Source of the DNA: Polyangiaceae bacterium
Lineage (GTDB): Bacteria > Myxococcota_A > Polyangia > Polyangiales > Polyangiaceae
Direction: 5' to 3'
DNA: 64,000 nucleotides
Assembly (NCBI GenBank): GCA_016712345.1
Contig: JADJRH010000011.1
Span: 930,001 to 994,000 of the forward strand
Shown: piece after piece, positions 53,759 through 63,067 of the stretch
Layout of the letters: each line of letters opens with the position of its first letter
Position numbering within the stretch: the first letter of the stretch is position 1
The notes under the pieces: model-generated
Told to the model about the DNA's origin: nothing
Seen by the model: the letters and a program-made list of their open reading frames with translations, nothing else
The model's database searches: none
Translations under genes and position numbers: made by a program

Positions 53759-55507
53759 TCACGGCCAACTCAGCGCCTTGGCCGTGAACGTGCCCTTAAA
53801 AACGTCCCCCTCGTTGAGGCCCGCTTCGTCCAAATGCAGCGTGCCGCCCGTAAGAAACCCAAGCAGCTGAAACTGATCGCCGCTTGCCACCTTGCCATGA
53901 ATGCCAAACGCCTGCTGCGCGTCGATGGGGAGATCGCCGCCCTTTTTGATAAGGGTAGGATCGATTACAAACACAACCACCGAAATCTGACCTCCCGGCA
54001 TGAGCGCCACAATCATGATATTGATTGAATTGCCCTCCACCGAAGCCATGGATCCCACGGTGTTGCCGTCGGCGGGCATGTTGTTCAGATCGAGATGAAG
54101 TGTTCCGTCACCCGCCACAAAAGGATTGTCAGGTGTTTGAAGGGCGAGCTTGGTTTCAAACGTGCCGTTAATGGCCCCAACCGGAATCACACATGGGGGA
54201 ACCGGCATGTCAGGTGCAAATGCGGCGGGCCCGTTTTGCACCTCGGCTTTGAGCACCGCGGCGCGGTCTTTTACAAACGATCGAATTTGAGTAAGACCCT
54301 CTCCAAACTCGGGGTCACTGGCAAGGTAGGGTGAAAGCAGCGCTTCCATTCGATCGATTTCAGGGAGCACCGTGTCCGGCACCATCACTTTATCAATCAA
54401 CTCAAGGAGGCGCGTTCTGTACTGTTCGCGAATCTCGGGCAACTTGTAGAGCCTGTTTGGAAGGGCGCTGGATGCGTACACAGACTGCGGCGTTGTGCCG
54501 TCGGAAAGCGGATTTGCAGAGTCGAACGTGGCGTCGGGGCTCCAGGGGATAAAGTAGAATTTGTCGGTGGTAGGATCGTGGTACACCTGATGATTGTTTT
54601 GATCGCCTGTGTACCCATCCCACGCGGCCAACATCGATTCTGCCGCCCAAAATGTTAGAAAGGCATCCATATCTACCCGCTCTGACACCTGAGCCAACAA
54701 GTCTGCGTCAACCGCGGTGAGGGCGGTTGTCAGAGCGGTCACATCGCTTCGATCAGGGTCGGTCTCGTTGGTTTTTTTCTCATACGTGTTTTCCCAATCG
54801 GGGCGAAAGTCGCTCATTTGACCTTCGTACAAGTTGCCGTCGGGATTTTCAAAGTGGGTTGCCAACATGCCTTTACCAATGTTCTCCACGTTGGCGTAAA
54901 TACCCAAATCTTCCCCATTGACCACGACGTGGGCAAACGAACACCGGGGAGACGGGACGCCCGCCGCTGCAAACAACTCAAATGCCAAGCAGGTTCGAAT
55001 GCGAGAACCGTCTTGTTTGACATTGTTTAGAGTGAGCTTGTCCGCTTCAAAATAGCGGGCGTTTGGGTCTACTTCATCGAGTTTGATTTTGAGCGACGGG
55101 CGGCTCGCGCTCATTGACCCGAGAAACCCTTTTTTGCGAACGGCGACTTCAGGAAAATCTTGACCGTCGAGTTTTACAGATCCGGGAAAGTATGTAAAGA
55201 CGCTGTCTTTGGGGCCTGACAGGCACTCACCGCCGAGGAGTTGTTCAATATCGTTCACCTGAAAACGCAGGCTGTCCCAATCGGCCGGCGCCATGGTGAT
55301 TTCTACTTGTACAACGTGCGCAGGGTCGTACGCGCTTGTGGCTTTTCCACCCGTTCCGCCGGTGGCTCCACCGCCGCCTGAACCGCCGCTCCCCGTGGCG
55401 CCCGATCCGCCTGAACCCGTTTCGTTTGATCCGCAGCCAATTCCCCAAAAGCCGACCGCGCCCGCAAGCAATAATGCAGCTGCCCTGTCTACACCCCAAC
55501 AAGCCAT
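53759..55507 (-). CDS. CotH kinase-family lipoprotein
   Basis: This 582-residue protein starts at ATG 55507, behind GGAGGT; an extension to 55654 is rejected. Its signal ends in a lipobox (FWGIGC), followed by a Gly/Ser/Thr-rich linker. The remainder matches the CotH family, atypical protein-kinase-fold proteins first seen in spore coats. FPEVAVRKKGFLGS, GNLYEGQMSDF and the DQNNHQVYHDP-FYFIPWSPD segment supply the usual Asp/Asn-rich active-site blocks. A C-terminal beta-rich domain of about 130 residues follows. It is anchored in the envelope and could phosphorylate exported proteins. Confidence 0.85.
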   Translation of the reverse strand: MACWGVDRAAALLLAGAVGFWGIGCGSNETGSGGSGATGSGGSGGGGATGGTGGKATSAYDPAHVVQVEITMAPADWDSLRFQVNDIEQLLGGECLSGPKDSVFTYFPGSVKLDGQDFPEVAVRKKGFLGSMSASRPSLKIKLDEVDPNARYFEADKLTLNNVKQDGSRIRTCLAFELFAAAGVPSPRCSFAHVVVNGEDLGIYANVENIGKGMLATHFENPDGNLYEGQMSDFRPDWENTYEKKTNETDPDRSDVTALTTALTAVDADLLAQVSERVDMDAFLTFWAAESMLAAWDGYTGDQNNHQVYHDPTTDKFYFIPWSPDATFDSANPLSDGTTPQSVYASSALPNRLYKLPEIREQYRTRLLELIDKVMVPDTVLPEIDRMEALLSPYLASDPEFGEGLTQIRSFVKDRAAVLKAEVQNGPAAFAPDMPVPPCVIPVGAINGTFETKLALQTPDNPFVAGDGTLHLDLNNMPADGNTVGSMASVEGNSINIMIVALMPGGQISVVVFVIDPTLIKKGGDLPIDAQQAFGIHGKVASGDQFQLLGFLTGGTLHLDEAGLNEGDVFKGTFTAKALSWP

Positions 55508-55695
55508 TCCGACCTCCGTCTTTTCAATGATACAACGGTTTGTTTCCCAACTGGGATGAAACTGTTTGCCATCGGGGAGGTTTTTTGGGGGCGCTGACCT
55601 GTGCAAACCCTTTTGCTCCCTTGGTGGCGCCCAAAAGTGGGCGTTGTCATTCATCGCCGCGTGACGGCGTGGCCCCGGTCGTGGTTACATGCGGC

Positions 55696-56718
55696 ATGGC
55701 CGACCCGCGAACCGACTGGAAAGAAAACGTCATCCCCAATGAAGACGAATTGCTCTTAAAATTGGCTGAAACCCTGCGTGACCTGCAACGTGTACACAAC
55801 AAAAAACGAGGCCCGGGCCGGGCGCTCCATCGCAAGAGCCACGCGGGTGTGCTCGCTCAGGTAAAGGTTCGAGAAAACCTGCCTGAACCCTACCGTGCCG
55901 GCATGTTTTCGGAGCCAAAGGAGTATAGCGGGTATGTTCGATACTCCAACGGTTCAGGTGAGCTTCAACACGACAAAAAGGGCGACGTTCGAGGCATTGC
56001 CCTCAAAGTTATCGGTGTGCCGGGCAAAAAAATCATCCCCGGGATGGAAGACAAATCTACCCAAGACTTTCTCGCGATCAAGAGCGCTTTCACTCCGTTT
56101 CGAACGCCGAGCGAGTTTGTGGGGGTTGTGGAGGCGGCGGCAAAACCCTGGAAACTCCCGGCGCTCGCGCTCAAACTCGGCCCCGGGCGCCTCGTGGGCA
56201 TTCTCAAACAGCTTTCAGCCGGACTGTCAGAACGGGTAGAAAGGTTGGCGGCGCTCACGTTCTACAGCGCGTTGCCCATTCGATACGGCGCGTACGCGGC
56301 CCACTATCGAATGGTTCCCAAAAGCCCGGCCACCGGAGCCTGTCGAGGTGAGGGAGAAAATCGGTTGAGGGAAGATTTGGCGGCGCGCCTTCGCGAAGAT
56401 TCGCTCACCTACGAGTTCCAAATTCAACTCTACGTTGACCCAGTAAAAACACCCATTGAAGATGCGTCGGTGGAGTGGAAAGAGGCCGACAGTCCGTATG
56501 TCACCGTGGCCGACGTGGTGCTTCCCAAACAGGATCTCACCTCTTCGCGCGGCAAAAAAATAGACGACTTTGTAGAAGCGCTGTCGTTTGACCCGTGGCA
56601 CGCGCTCGTGGAGCACCGGCCCCTCGGTCAAATGATGCGCGCCCGAAACCACGCGTACCGCTTGAGTACACAAGAACGCGGCGCCGCGCCTGAACCGGAC
56701 GGATCTGAAGCGTGGTGA
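55696..56718 (+). CDS. Catalase-like heme-binding protein (y4iL type)
   Basis: This 340-residue protein has the catalase-like heme-binding fold. ALHRKSHAGVLAQVKV holds the distal His, SGYVRYSNGSGELQHDKKGD matches the RFS...D region, and DVRGIALKV matches the strand after it. The C-terminal SFDPWHALVEHRPLGQMMRA and ARNHAYRLST are typical of the y4iL-like subgroup rather than true catalases, and the classical proximal RxxxY ligand context is not obvious. It may be a peroxidase or lipid-hydroperoxide enzyme rather than a catalase. It lacks a signal peptide. The start ATG 55696 sits after an in-frame GTG at 55681. Confidence 0.82.
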   Translation: MADPRTDWKENVIPNEDELLLKLAETLRDLQRVHNKKRGPGRALHRKSHAGVLAQVKVRENLPEPYRAGMFSEPKEYSGYVRYSNGSGELQHDKKGDVRGIALKVIGVPGKKIIPGMEDKSTQDFLAIKSAFTPFRTPSEFVGVVEAAAKPWKLPALALKLGPGRLVGILKQLSAGLSERVERLAALTFYSALPIRYGAYAAHYRMVPKSPATGACRGEGENRLREDLAARLREDSLTYEFQIQLYVDPVKTPIEDASVEWKEADSPYVTVADVVLPKQDLTSSRGKKIDDFVEALSFDPWHALVEHRPLGQMMRARNHAYRLSTQERGAAPEPDGSEAW

Positions 56719-56851
56719 CGTGACAGACATCCCCGCCCCAGTCTCGCGTCAACGTGACAGACATCAAGGCGGGTGCCTCAAGGAAACACCGGCGAGACCG
56801 GTGGAATAACCTGACTCACATCGCGAGCCGCCAAACCTCCCGGTATCACTC

Positions 56852-59560
56852 TCACTGCTTTTTGAGAAACTCGGTGAGACTTGGCTTGTGCACGTCGCGC
56901 TTGGCAATGCACAGCGAAATCCCTTCAAGCGTTTGCGCAAGCATTCGAGGCGCGCCGGTGATCTTACCTACCCTGTCTTTGAAGAACGTTTCCACCTCGG
57001 AACGGTGCGTTTCATCACAAAACTCGCTGCCGAACGTTGCCACGTAGCCGCGCGTTTCAGAGGGCATTCGCTCCACAATTTTATCAAAGTTTGCTTTGAT
57101 AAACTCCCACACAAGCGTGCGGCTTTCGTATCGTTGTGACCACAAAATGTCGAGGGTAGACCGCGGGTCGAGGGATGTATCAAAAAACAGATTGAGCGAT
57201 GTTTTTACAAGTTCCGGATCGCGAAAGCCGGAGAGGGAAAGCACCAACTCGTGGCGGCGCCGAGCGTCTTTTTCAGCCCGCATTGCGGCGAGCAGTTTAT
57301 CAAACAGAGGTTTGTCGCCGCTTCCGGCGGCCAGACGGAGAACCCCTTCCACCGAGTCTGAATCGAGCGACGTGGGATCTTTGAGCCACTTGTCCGTGAG
57401 CGCCCGAGCCTCTGTCTCAAGCGTTTTGTCGCTCCCCAGCCAACTTACCATTTGCGTTAGTTGTGTGCGAAGCGCACGGTCGTCGGCGCTTTCTTTGGGT
57501 TTTGCCACGAGCCCCATGGCCTGAACCTGGGGCACCGCCACCTTGTTGACAAATGCCTGCGCTTTGCCGCGCACGGACGGGTCAACAAAGTCGTCACGCA
57601 GCAAGGCCAGCATGGTGGCCGCCACGCCGCGCAGCTGAGGAGCGTCGCTCTTGAGCAACTTGACCCCAAGGGACAATGACTCGCCGAGTGGAAACCGCCC
57701 GTCGTCGGTCAGTGCTCGAATATCGAGCAGGGCCGACAGTGCTTCCGACGGGGGAAGCGAAACACTCGACTTGCCAAAAAAGGTCGAAGCATCTTTCACC
57801 GAGTAAAATGATCGATAATACCCTGTGCCACCCGCATTGGGTAAAACCCACTCGGGGCAGACGGGCTTTTTCTCATCCAACGGTGGAAGCGCTATTTCAC
57901 CGCGTTTGTCTGTTAACAGCGAACATGTGGTTCTTGAAACCTTACCGGCTCCGTAGTGTACACACACTGGAATTTGCCACGTCTGATCATTGGCCGATCC
58001 TTTTGACCCGATGGGGAGATACCGCTCCTGCTTCACCTCCAGCTTTGCCTGGCCCGCTTTGCAAGTGAGGGTCGGCGTGATCAGTGGAACGCCGGGTTGG
58101 TCTAAAAATGTGGACATGGCGGCTTTTACGTCGCGCCCCGTGCCTTCAGTGAGGGAGGTTAAAAAATCGTTGGAATTGGCATTTTTGTGCGCAAATTTTT
58201 GCAAATATTGCGACACACCTTTTCTAAAATTTGTCGGGCCTACCCATGATTCAAACATGGTGAGAACGGCCGCACCTTTGCCGTAGGTAATGCCATCAAA
58301 GGCGTTGGAAATGTCATCTTCCGTGAGCACCTCCTGCCGCACTTTGCGCGCTGAGAGAAGACTGTCTTCACCTTTGACCCACGACGCACCCGTCAGAGCG
58401 TTGAGATCGGCTTGGAACGCAGGGTCAAACTCTTGACTGATGTGACGCTCCATCCATGTGGCGAAACCTTCGTTGAGCCAAATGTCATTCCACCACTCGG
58501 GGGTTACCAGGTCACCGAACCACTGGTGCGCCGATTCGTGAGCGAGAAAGGCCACGGATCGCCTTTTGAAAGTGACATCTTCGTCGGCGGGTTTGGCAAC
58601 AACGTACCGAGCGCCGACGGTGATCATCCCAGCGTTTTCCATGGCGCCGAACGACGCCAAGTTGGGAATCACCACGTAGTCGAGTTTTTGGTAAGGGTAG
58701 GGAATGCCAAATGTGTCTTCGAGCATGCCCAAAATTTTGGTGGAAGCTCCGGTAGAAAAGCCGGTTTCCGACAGGTGTCCTTTGGGGACGGCAAATCGGA
58801 CTGGAACCTTTTTTTTGCCCGCCGTGCCTGCGTCAATCAGGTCAAACGGGCCAATGGCAAATGCCACGAGGTAACTTGGAAGCGGATCGGTAGGTGCGAA
58901 TCGAACCACCTTCCACCCGTCCTTGTCGGTGGTTTCGCTTTCGACAGGAGTGTTTGAAAGGGCCTTGTCGGTGGGTTTTACACGAAGGGTAAGTTGCCAC
59001 GGAATTTTAACCTGCGGCTCGTCGAAACACGGAAAAGCGCGACGCGCCGAGGTGGTTTCAAATTGGGTATAAAGGTACGCGTCTTCCCCGTCTTTTTCGA
59101 TAAAAACGCCTCGATCATTGCCTTCTTCTACCGAGCCTGTGTACACAACGGTCAACTTGGCGGCGCCCGCGTGTATCGTTAGAGGAGAGAGGAATCCCAG
59201 AAATTCACCCTTGGTGACGACTCTGGCCGGTACGGTGTCCGTGGAGGTTGCGATGGAAGCCTCGCTGACAGTCAAGCCGGCACCGTGAAGCCATATCACC
59301 GGTGTTGACTCGCGAACGTCGAGGTCTATTTCTGCCCGACCGCTGAAGGTGCTTTGAGTGGGAGTTGCAGTGAGGGTGACGCTGATTTTTTTAGGGACTG
59401 CTCTGTTTGGCAGCCGAAACTCGGGCGCAACCGGATTGAATTGGGATGCCGAGGACGCCGTGGGTGCTGCCGACGAGGTGGGCGCATTGGGTTGAGAGAG
59501 AGGCTCCCCGGAGCACGCGAGCACTCCGAGGGCCAGCCAGCCAAAGCAAAAGGGGCGCAT
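56852..59560 (-). CDS. M1-family aminopeptidase lipoprotein
   Basis: This 902-residue zinc aminopeptidase of family M1 has the substrate-binding GAMENAGMIT and the zinc motif HESAHQWFGDLV followed by WLNEGFATWME, which supplies the third ligand and the general base region. The usual four-domain length is present, including the long alpha-helical C-terminal part. The N-terminus is a short signal with a lipobox (LGVLACSG) and a Pro/Ser/Ala linker, so it faces the periplasm or outside. It probably removes N-terminal residues from imported or prey-derived peptides, alongside the M3 lipoprotein elsewhere in the window. Confidence 0.92.
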   Translation of the reverse strand: MRPFCFGWLALGVLACSGEPLSQPNAPTSSAAPTASSASQFNPVAPEFRLPNRAVPKKISVTLTATPTQSTFSGRAEIDLDVRESTPVIWLHGAGLTVSEASIATSTDTVPARVVTKGEFLGFLSPLTIHAGAAKLTVVYTGSVEEGNDRGVFIEKDGEDAYLYTQFETTSARRAFPCFDEPQVKIPWQLTLRVKPTDKALSNTPVESETTDKDGWKVVRFAPTDPLPSYLVAFAIGPFDLIDAGTAGKKKVPVRFAVPKGHLSETGFSTGASTKILGMLEDTFGIPYPYQKLDYVVIPNLASFGAMENAGMITVGARYVVAKPADEDVTFKRRSVAFLAHESAHQWFGDLVTPEWWNDIWLNEGFATWMERHISQEFDPAFQADLNALTGASWVKGEDSLLSARKVRQEVLTEDDISNAFDGITYGKGAAVLTMFESWVGPTNFRKGVSQYLQKFAHKNANSNDFLTSLTEGTGRDVKAAMSTFLDQPGVPLITPTLTCKAGQAKLEVKQERYLPIGSKGSANDQTWQIPVCVHYGAGKVSRTTCSLLTDKRGEIALPPLDEKKPVCPEWVLPNAGGTGYYRSFYSVKDASTFFGKSSVSLPPSEALSALLDIRALTDDGRFPLGESLSLGVKLLKSDAPQLRGVAATMLALLRDDFVDPSVRGKAQAFVNKVAVPQVQAMGLVAKPKESADDRALRTQLTQMVSWLGSDKTLETEARALTDKWLKDPTSLDSDSVEGVLRLAAGSGDKPLFDKLLAAMRAEKDARRRHELVLSLSGFRDPELVKTSLNLFFDTSLDPRSTLDILWSQRYESRTLVWEFIKANFDKIVERMPSETRGYVATFGSEFCDETHRSEVETFFKDRVGKITGAPRMLAQTLEGISLCIAKRDVHKPSLTEFLKKQ

Positions 59561-59730
59561 CCAAATGGCGTAGTCCAGCCGACCTAAAGTGCCAAGTCCC
59601 GAAACGCCCGATGGCGAATGGAATGGCGGTGGCTGCGATCGCCCTTTGAACCCGGGTTTTTTCTCTTAACTGGGCCTTAATCGTGTTTGGGGATCGTGCG
59701 CTCGCGCCGATCCTCCGGTAATTTCCCGGC

Positions 59731-60330
59731 ATGACTTCTCGCAGTTTTTGGGGACATGCGTCTGTTTCAATCTTGGCCGTTGCGGCTCTCGCCGGCGGTT
59801 CGCTCGGATGTCAGGGCCCATTTGTGTGGACCGGTCAAAACGAGAATGGCGAGGCAGCGGGCATGGTCGTGTCCGACGGGGACGTTCTTGTGTACGTTTG
59901 CGGCGGGGATCAGTCGTTCCTCACCCTGCACTCGTGGCTCAACGGTGAAGTGATCAGCAACAACAGCGTGCAAGTGTACTCAGAGCAATGGGATGGGTAC
60001 GGTTACCTCGACAGCCAATCGGCGTGGTTCGATGTGTCCGATCCGCAGGGAAACTTTGTGTCGTTTCAAATGGACTCGGCGCGGGACGACATCGACGGCC
60101 TGTATGAAGTGTTCGATTCGGGATGCCGAACGGGCGCTGTTGTGTGGACCGATTCGGCAGGTGAAGCCCATTTGCAAGGAGTGTGGTGCGACGAACAGGG
60201 CAACCGCGCTCAGGTAACGCCTGTGGGCCCTGTGACGCTCACAAATGAAGGGATTCAGGTATCCATTGACCTCACCCAGATAGGGCTCACGGGTGAAAAA
60301 ACGTTGTACGTGACACGCGCTGAGCCTTGA
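59731..60330 (+). CDS. Lipoprotein, function unknown
   Basis: This 199-residue lipoprotein has a lipobox at about residues 24-27 (LAGGSLGC). The mature protein is beta-rich (DGDVLVYVCGGDQSFLTLHS, VVWTDSAGEAHLQGVWCDEQ) and has no motif I know. Its stop overlaps the start of the STAND regulator by TTGA, which couples the two. It diverges from the M1 aminopeptidase gene across 170 bp. Confidence 0.78.
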   Translation: MTSRSFWGHASVSILAVAALAGGSLGCQGPFVWTGQNENGEAAGMVVSDGDVLVYVCGGDQSFLTLHSWLNGEVISNNSVQVYSEQWDGYGYLDSQSAWFDVSDPQGNFVSFQMDSARDDIDGLYEVFDSGCRTGAVVWTDSAGEAHLQGVWCDEQGNRAQVTPVGPVTLTNEGIQVSIDLTQIGLTGEKTLYVTRAEP

Positions 60331-63047
60331 GCCGGTTGGTTCAATCCGAAGCGCCGCCGCCCACTCCTCTTTCGCGGTTTGTCGGTCGCGCCGAAGCACT
60401 GCTCACCGTCAGCAGACTTTTTGAAGCGGGCAATCGCCTTGTCACAGTGTGGGGCCCCGCGGGAATGGGCAAAACCCGCCTGTCGATCGAGCACGCGCGA
60501 GCGTGTCGCGCGGCTGGGCAAACGGTGCTTTTTATTCCGCTCGCGGACCTTCGGGATGTGGGCGGCGCGGCCGCGGCGGTCGTTCGGGCAATGTGTACAC
60601 ACCCCGGAAACGTCACCGCCTCGGAGTTGATCAAGCTTGCCGGTCGACTGCTTGCCGCGGGTGGGCCGTTGCTTCTTGTGCTCGACAATCTCGAACACCT
60701 GCTTCCAAACGTTGCGCAGGTCATCGGCGATTGGCTCAACACAGCACCGCTCGCGCGCGTGCTCGCGTCGTCGCGTGAACGAACGCGCCTCGCCGGTGAA
60801 GCCGCGATGGAGCTTCTGCCGCTCACGCTTCCAAGCGAAAAAAAGCCGAAAGATCTAGCTTCAAGTGAAGCTATACAACTTTTTTTGGCGCGCGTTTCCG
60901 AGCAACGTTCGGCGGAGCTGTCGCTCAGCGAACACGCGGCGCCGTTGGCTCAACTGGTGTGCGCGCTTGAAGGGATTCCGCTCGCCATTGAGCTGGCAGC
61001 CGCGCGATTTGATGTGCTCGGCCTCGGCGGTCTGTTGGATCGCTTGGGTCAAAGACTTGATTTGCTCGCAAAACCAAAGCGAAACGCCGACGGTAGAACC
61101 GGTACGTTGCGCGGCGCCATTGAGTGGTCGTGGGGCCTCTTACCCGACGACGAACGTGTGGCGCTTGCGCGTTGCTCTGTGTTTGAGGGGAGTTTTTCGC
61201 TTGATGCGGCAACCCATGTTCTTTCGGGTATGCCCTCCGCCGCGCTCGATCTTCTCGAAGCGCTGCGCGACAAATCGATGTTGCGACTTCTTGCGCCGGC
61301 CGATCCCGCGGAGCCCGCGCGTTTCGCTTTGTACGAAGCCGTTCGCCAACTCGCTCACGAAAAGCTCGCGAGCATGCCGGGTGAAAGCGCCGTGGCAACG
61401 CGCCTCTTCGGCGAATATTACCTTCGCCTCGCTGAAGCCAACTGCAACACGTTTGCCCATTCGGGCGATCGCGCGGCGGTTGCCGCCGTGGCCGTGGAGT
61501 TGTCGCAGTTCGACGCGCTCATCGATTCAAACCCAAACTCCGTGCAGGCGCTTCGAGCGCTCGCCGCGATCGACTTTGCAGTGCCCGCGCAGGGATCGTT
61601 CGAGCGCCATGCCGCGCGGCTCGAAGCTGCGCTCAAAGAGGTTGATCAAAGTCGATTGGAGCCGCAGCTCTTGGCGCGGGCGCTCGGTGCGCGCGGCCGA
61701 TCTCGGATGTTTCGCGGTGTACACAATGAAGCGGAACAAGATTTGTCGCGCGCTCTTTCGCTCGCAACGCCTGGTGAGCATGCGCTCCTCCACGCCGAAC
61801 TACTCGCGGATCTCGGCGTGTCGGCGCATCGCCGCGGCGATCTGACGCGCGCCGTGGAGCTTTACGAGCGCGCTCTCAGCGTTGATCGCGCGGCCGGCGC
61901 GAGCCGCACCGAAGGACGTGTGCTCGGCAATCTCGGTGCGGCTCACCACGACGCCAACCGATACGAAGCGGCGATAGGCTATTACGAGCAGGCGATCAGC
62001 GTTTTATCGCTTCACTTCGACCATCGACTTCTTGGGATTGCGCACACCAACCTGGGAATTTTGGAGCAGGAGCAGGGCGCCACAAACGCCGCGAAAAAGC
62101 GCCTGGATCGCGCGCTTTTGTTGTTGAAAGAAGCGGGGGATACTCGCCTCTACGGCATTGCGCTCACCAACTTGGGCCTCTTGCATCACGAAGAAGGTCG
62201 CCTTGAAGAAGCGCGTTTTTGCCATGAACAGGCGCTTGCCAAGCTGAGCGTCGCCGGGGACCGGCGATCGCTCGGCTTGGCGCACGTGAGACTCGGCGCT
62301 GTGCTCGCATCGCTTGGACAATTGGATGAGGGGAGGGTCGCTTTCGCCCGCGGCGCTCGCGCCGCGGGCGAAAGCGACCCCCCCGTCCTCGCCGCGACAG
62401 AAGCGGCGCTCGCATTGATCGATCTCGCCCTCGCAAGGCGGGCACAGGACGAACGAAGATTCGAAGCGGCACAGGGCCACTTGAGCAAGGCGGCTCGCCG
62501 TTTAGATCAAGCGAGACGAGGCACAGGCGGCGAACCGTCACCGGCAGAACGTTCCGATGATGTTCGGACGTTGCTTCGCATCGCGGAGCGCGGAATCAGC
62601 GCGCTTTCGGGAACGGGGGCGCAAAGTGTACACAATGAACATTCGCCCGTGTCTGCGGCTCGCGTGCGCGAAAAAACAGTGGGTGAAAGCGAGACGCGAT
62701 CGGGGGCGCCTGAGCGCGCGCTGCTTCTTTCGCCGGGTGGAAACTGGCTTCGTTGCCCAGGGGGAACGTGGCAAGACCTTCGAAAGCGCGGCCCCGCGCG
62801 AAGATTGTTGATTGCGCTTGTGGAGCGGCAGCGAGAGTCTCCGGGCGCCGGAGTGTCCTTGAATGAATTGCAAAAAGCCGGTTGGCCCGGTGAGCAAATG
62901 GCGGCGGCTTCAGCGGCGAATCGGATTTATGTGGCCCTTCACCAATTGCGATCTCTCGGACTTTCAGACAAGGTGATTCGTACCAAAGACGGTTATTTGT
63001 TGGACCCAACACTGCCTGTATACAATACCACCATTGAACCTGTGTGA
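60327..63047 (+). CDS. STAND ATPase with TPR repeats and C-terminal winged-helix-like domain
   Basis: This 906-residue protein starts at TTG 60327, overlapping the preceding stop. Residues 43-50 hold the P-loop (GPAGMGKT), LLLVLDNLEHL near 113 is Walker B, and GIPLAIELAAARFDVLG is the GLPLA motif that marks STAND/AfsR-type regulators. From about residue 430 to 740 are TPR-like helices (TRAVELYERALSVDRAAG, ANRYEAAIGYYEQAISVL). The end (GVSLNELQKAGWPGEQMAAA, then NRIYVALHQLRSLGLS and TKDGYLLDP) resembles a winged-helix DNA-binding or OmpR-like domain. It is probably a signal-responsive transcription regulator. A 46-bp near-perfect palindrome lies inside the coding sequence (62335-62380). Confidence 0.87.
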   Translation: MSRLVQSEAPPPTPLSRFVGRAEALLTVSRLFEAGNRLVTVWGPAGMGKTRLSIEHARACRAAGQTVLFIPLADLRDVGGAAAAVVRAMCTHPGNVTASELIKLAGRLLAAGGPLLLVLDNLEHLLPNVAQVIGDWLNTAPLARVLASSRERTRLAGEAAMELLPLTLPSEKKPKDLASSEAIQLFLARVSEQRSAELSLSEHAAPLAQLVCALEGIPLAIELAAARFDVLGLGGLLDRLGQRLDLLAKPKRNADGRTGTLRGAIEWSWGLLPDDERVALARCSVFEGSFSLDAATHVLSGMPSAALDLLEALRDKSMLRLLAPADPAEPARFALYEAVRQLAHEKLASMPGESAVATRLFGEYYLRLAEANCNTFAHSGDRAAVAAVAVELSQFDALIDSNPNSVQALRALAAIDFAVPAQGSFERHAARLEAALKEVDQSRLEPQLLARALGARGRSRMFRGVHNEAEQDLSRALSLATPGEHALLHAELLADLGVSAHRRGDLTRAVELYERALSVDRAAGASRTEGRVLGNLGAAHHDANRYEAAIGYYEQAISVLSLHFDHRLLGIAHTNLGILEQEQGATNAAKKRLDRALLLLKEAGDTRLYGIALTNLGLLHHEEGRLEEARFCHEQALAKLSVAGDRRSLGLAHVRLGAVLASLGQLDEGRVAFARGARAAGESDPPVLAATEAALALIDLALARRAQDERRFEAAQGHLSKAARRLDQARRGTGGEPSPAERSDDVRTLLRIAERGISALSGTGAQSVHNEHSPVSAARVREKTVGESETRSGAPERALLLSPGGNWLRCPGGTWQDLRKRGPARRLLIALVERQRESPGAGVSLNELQKAGWPGEQMAAASAANRIYVALHQLRSLGLSDKVIRTKDGYLLDPTLPVYNTTIEPV
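62335..62380. repeat. 46-bp palindrome inside the STAND regulator gene
   Basis: Two perfect 22-bp arms (62335-62356 and 62359-62380) starting GGGTCGCTTTCGCCCGCGGC are separated by two bases. The element stays in frame and adds the RVAFARGARAAGESDP stretch between TPR helices. It has the look of a REP-like mobile palindrome that inserted into a coding sequence. Confidence 0.9.
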
Positions 63048-63067
63048 CCGGCTGCGAGGATCTACCC

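Noticed and set aside
55696..56718. True catalase
   Set aside because: The protein is shorter than catalases and its C-terminal block matches the y4iL-like heme proteins; the classical proximal Tyr motif is not evident.
62335..62380. Rho-independent terminator
   Set aside because: The hairpin lies within the STAND coding sequence, is followed by C-rich rather than T-rich sequence, and the frame continues through it.
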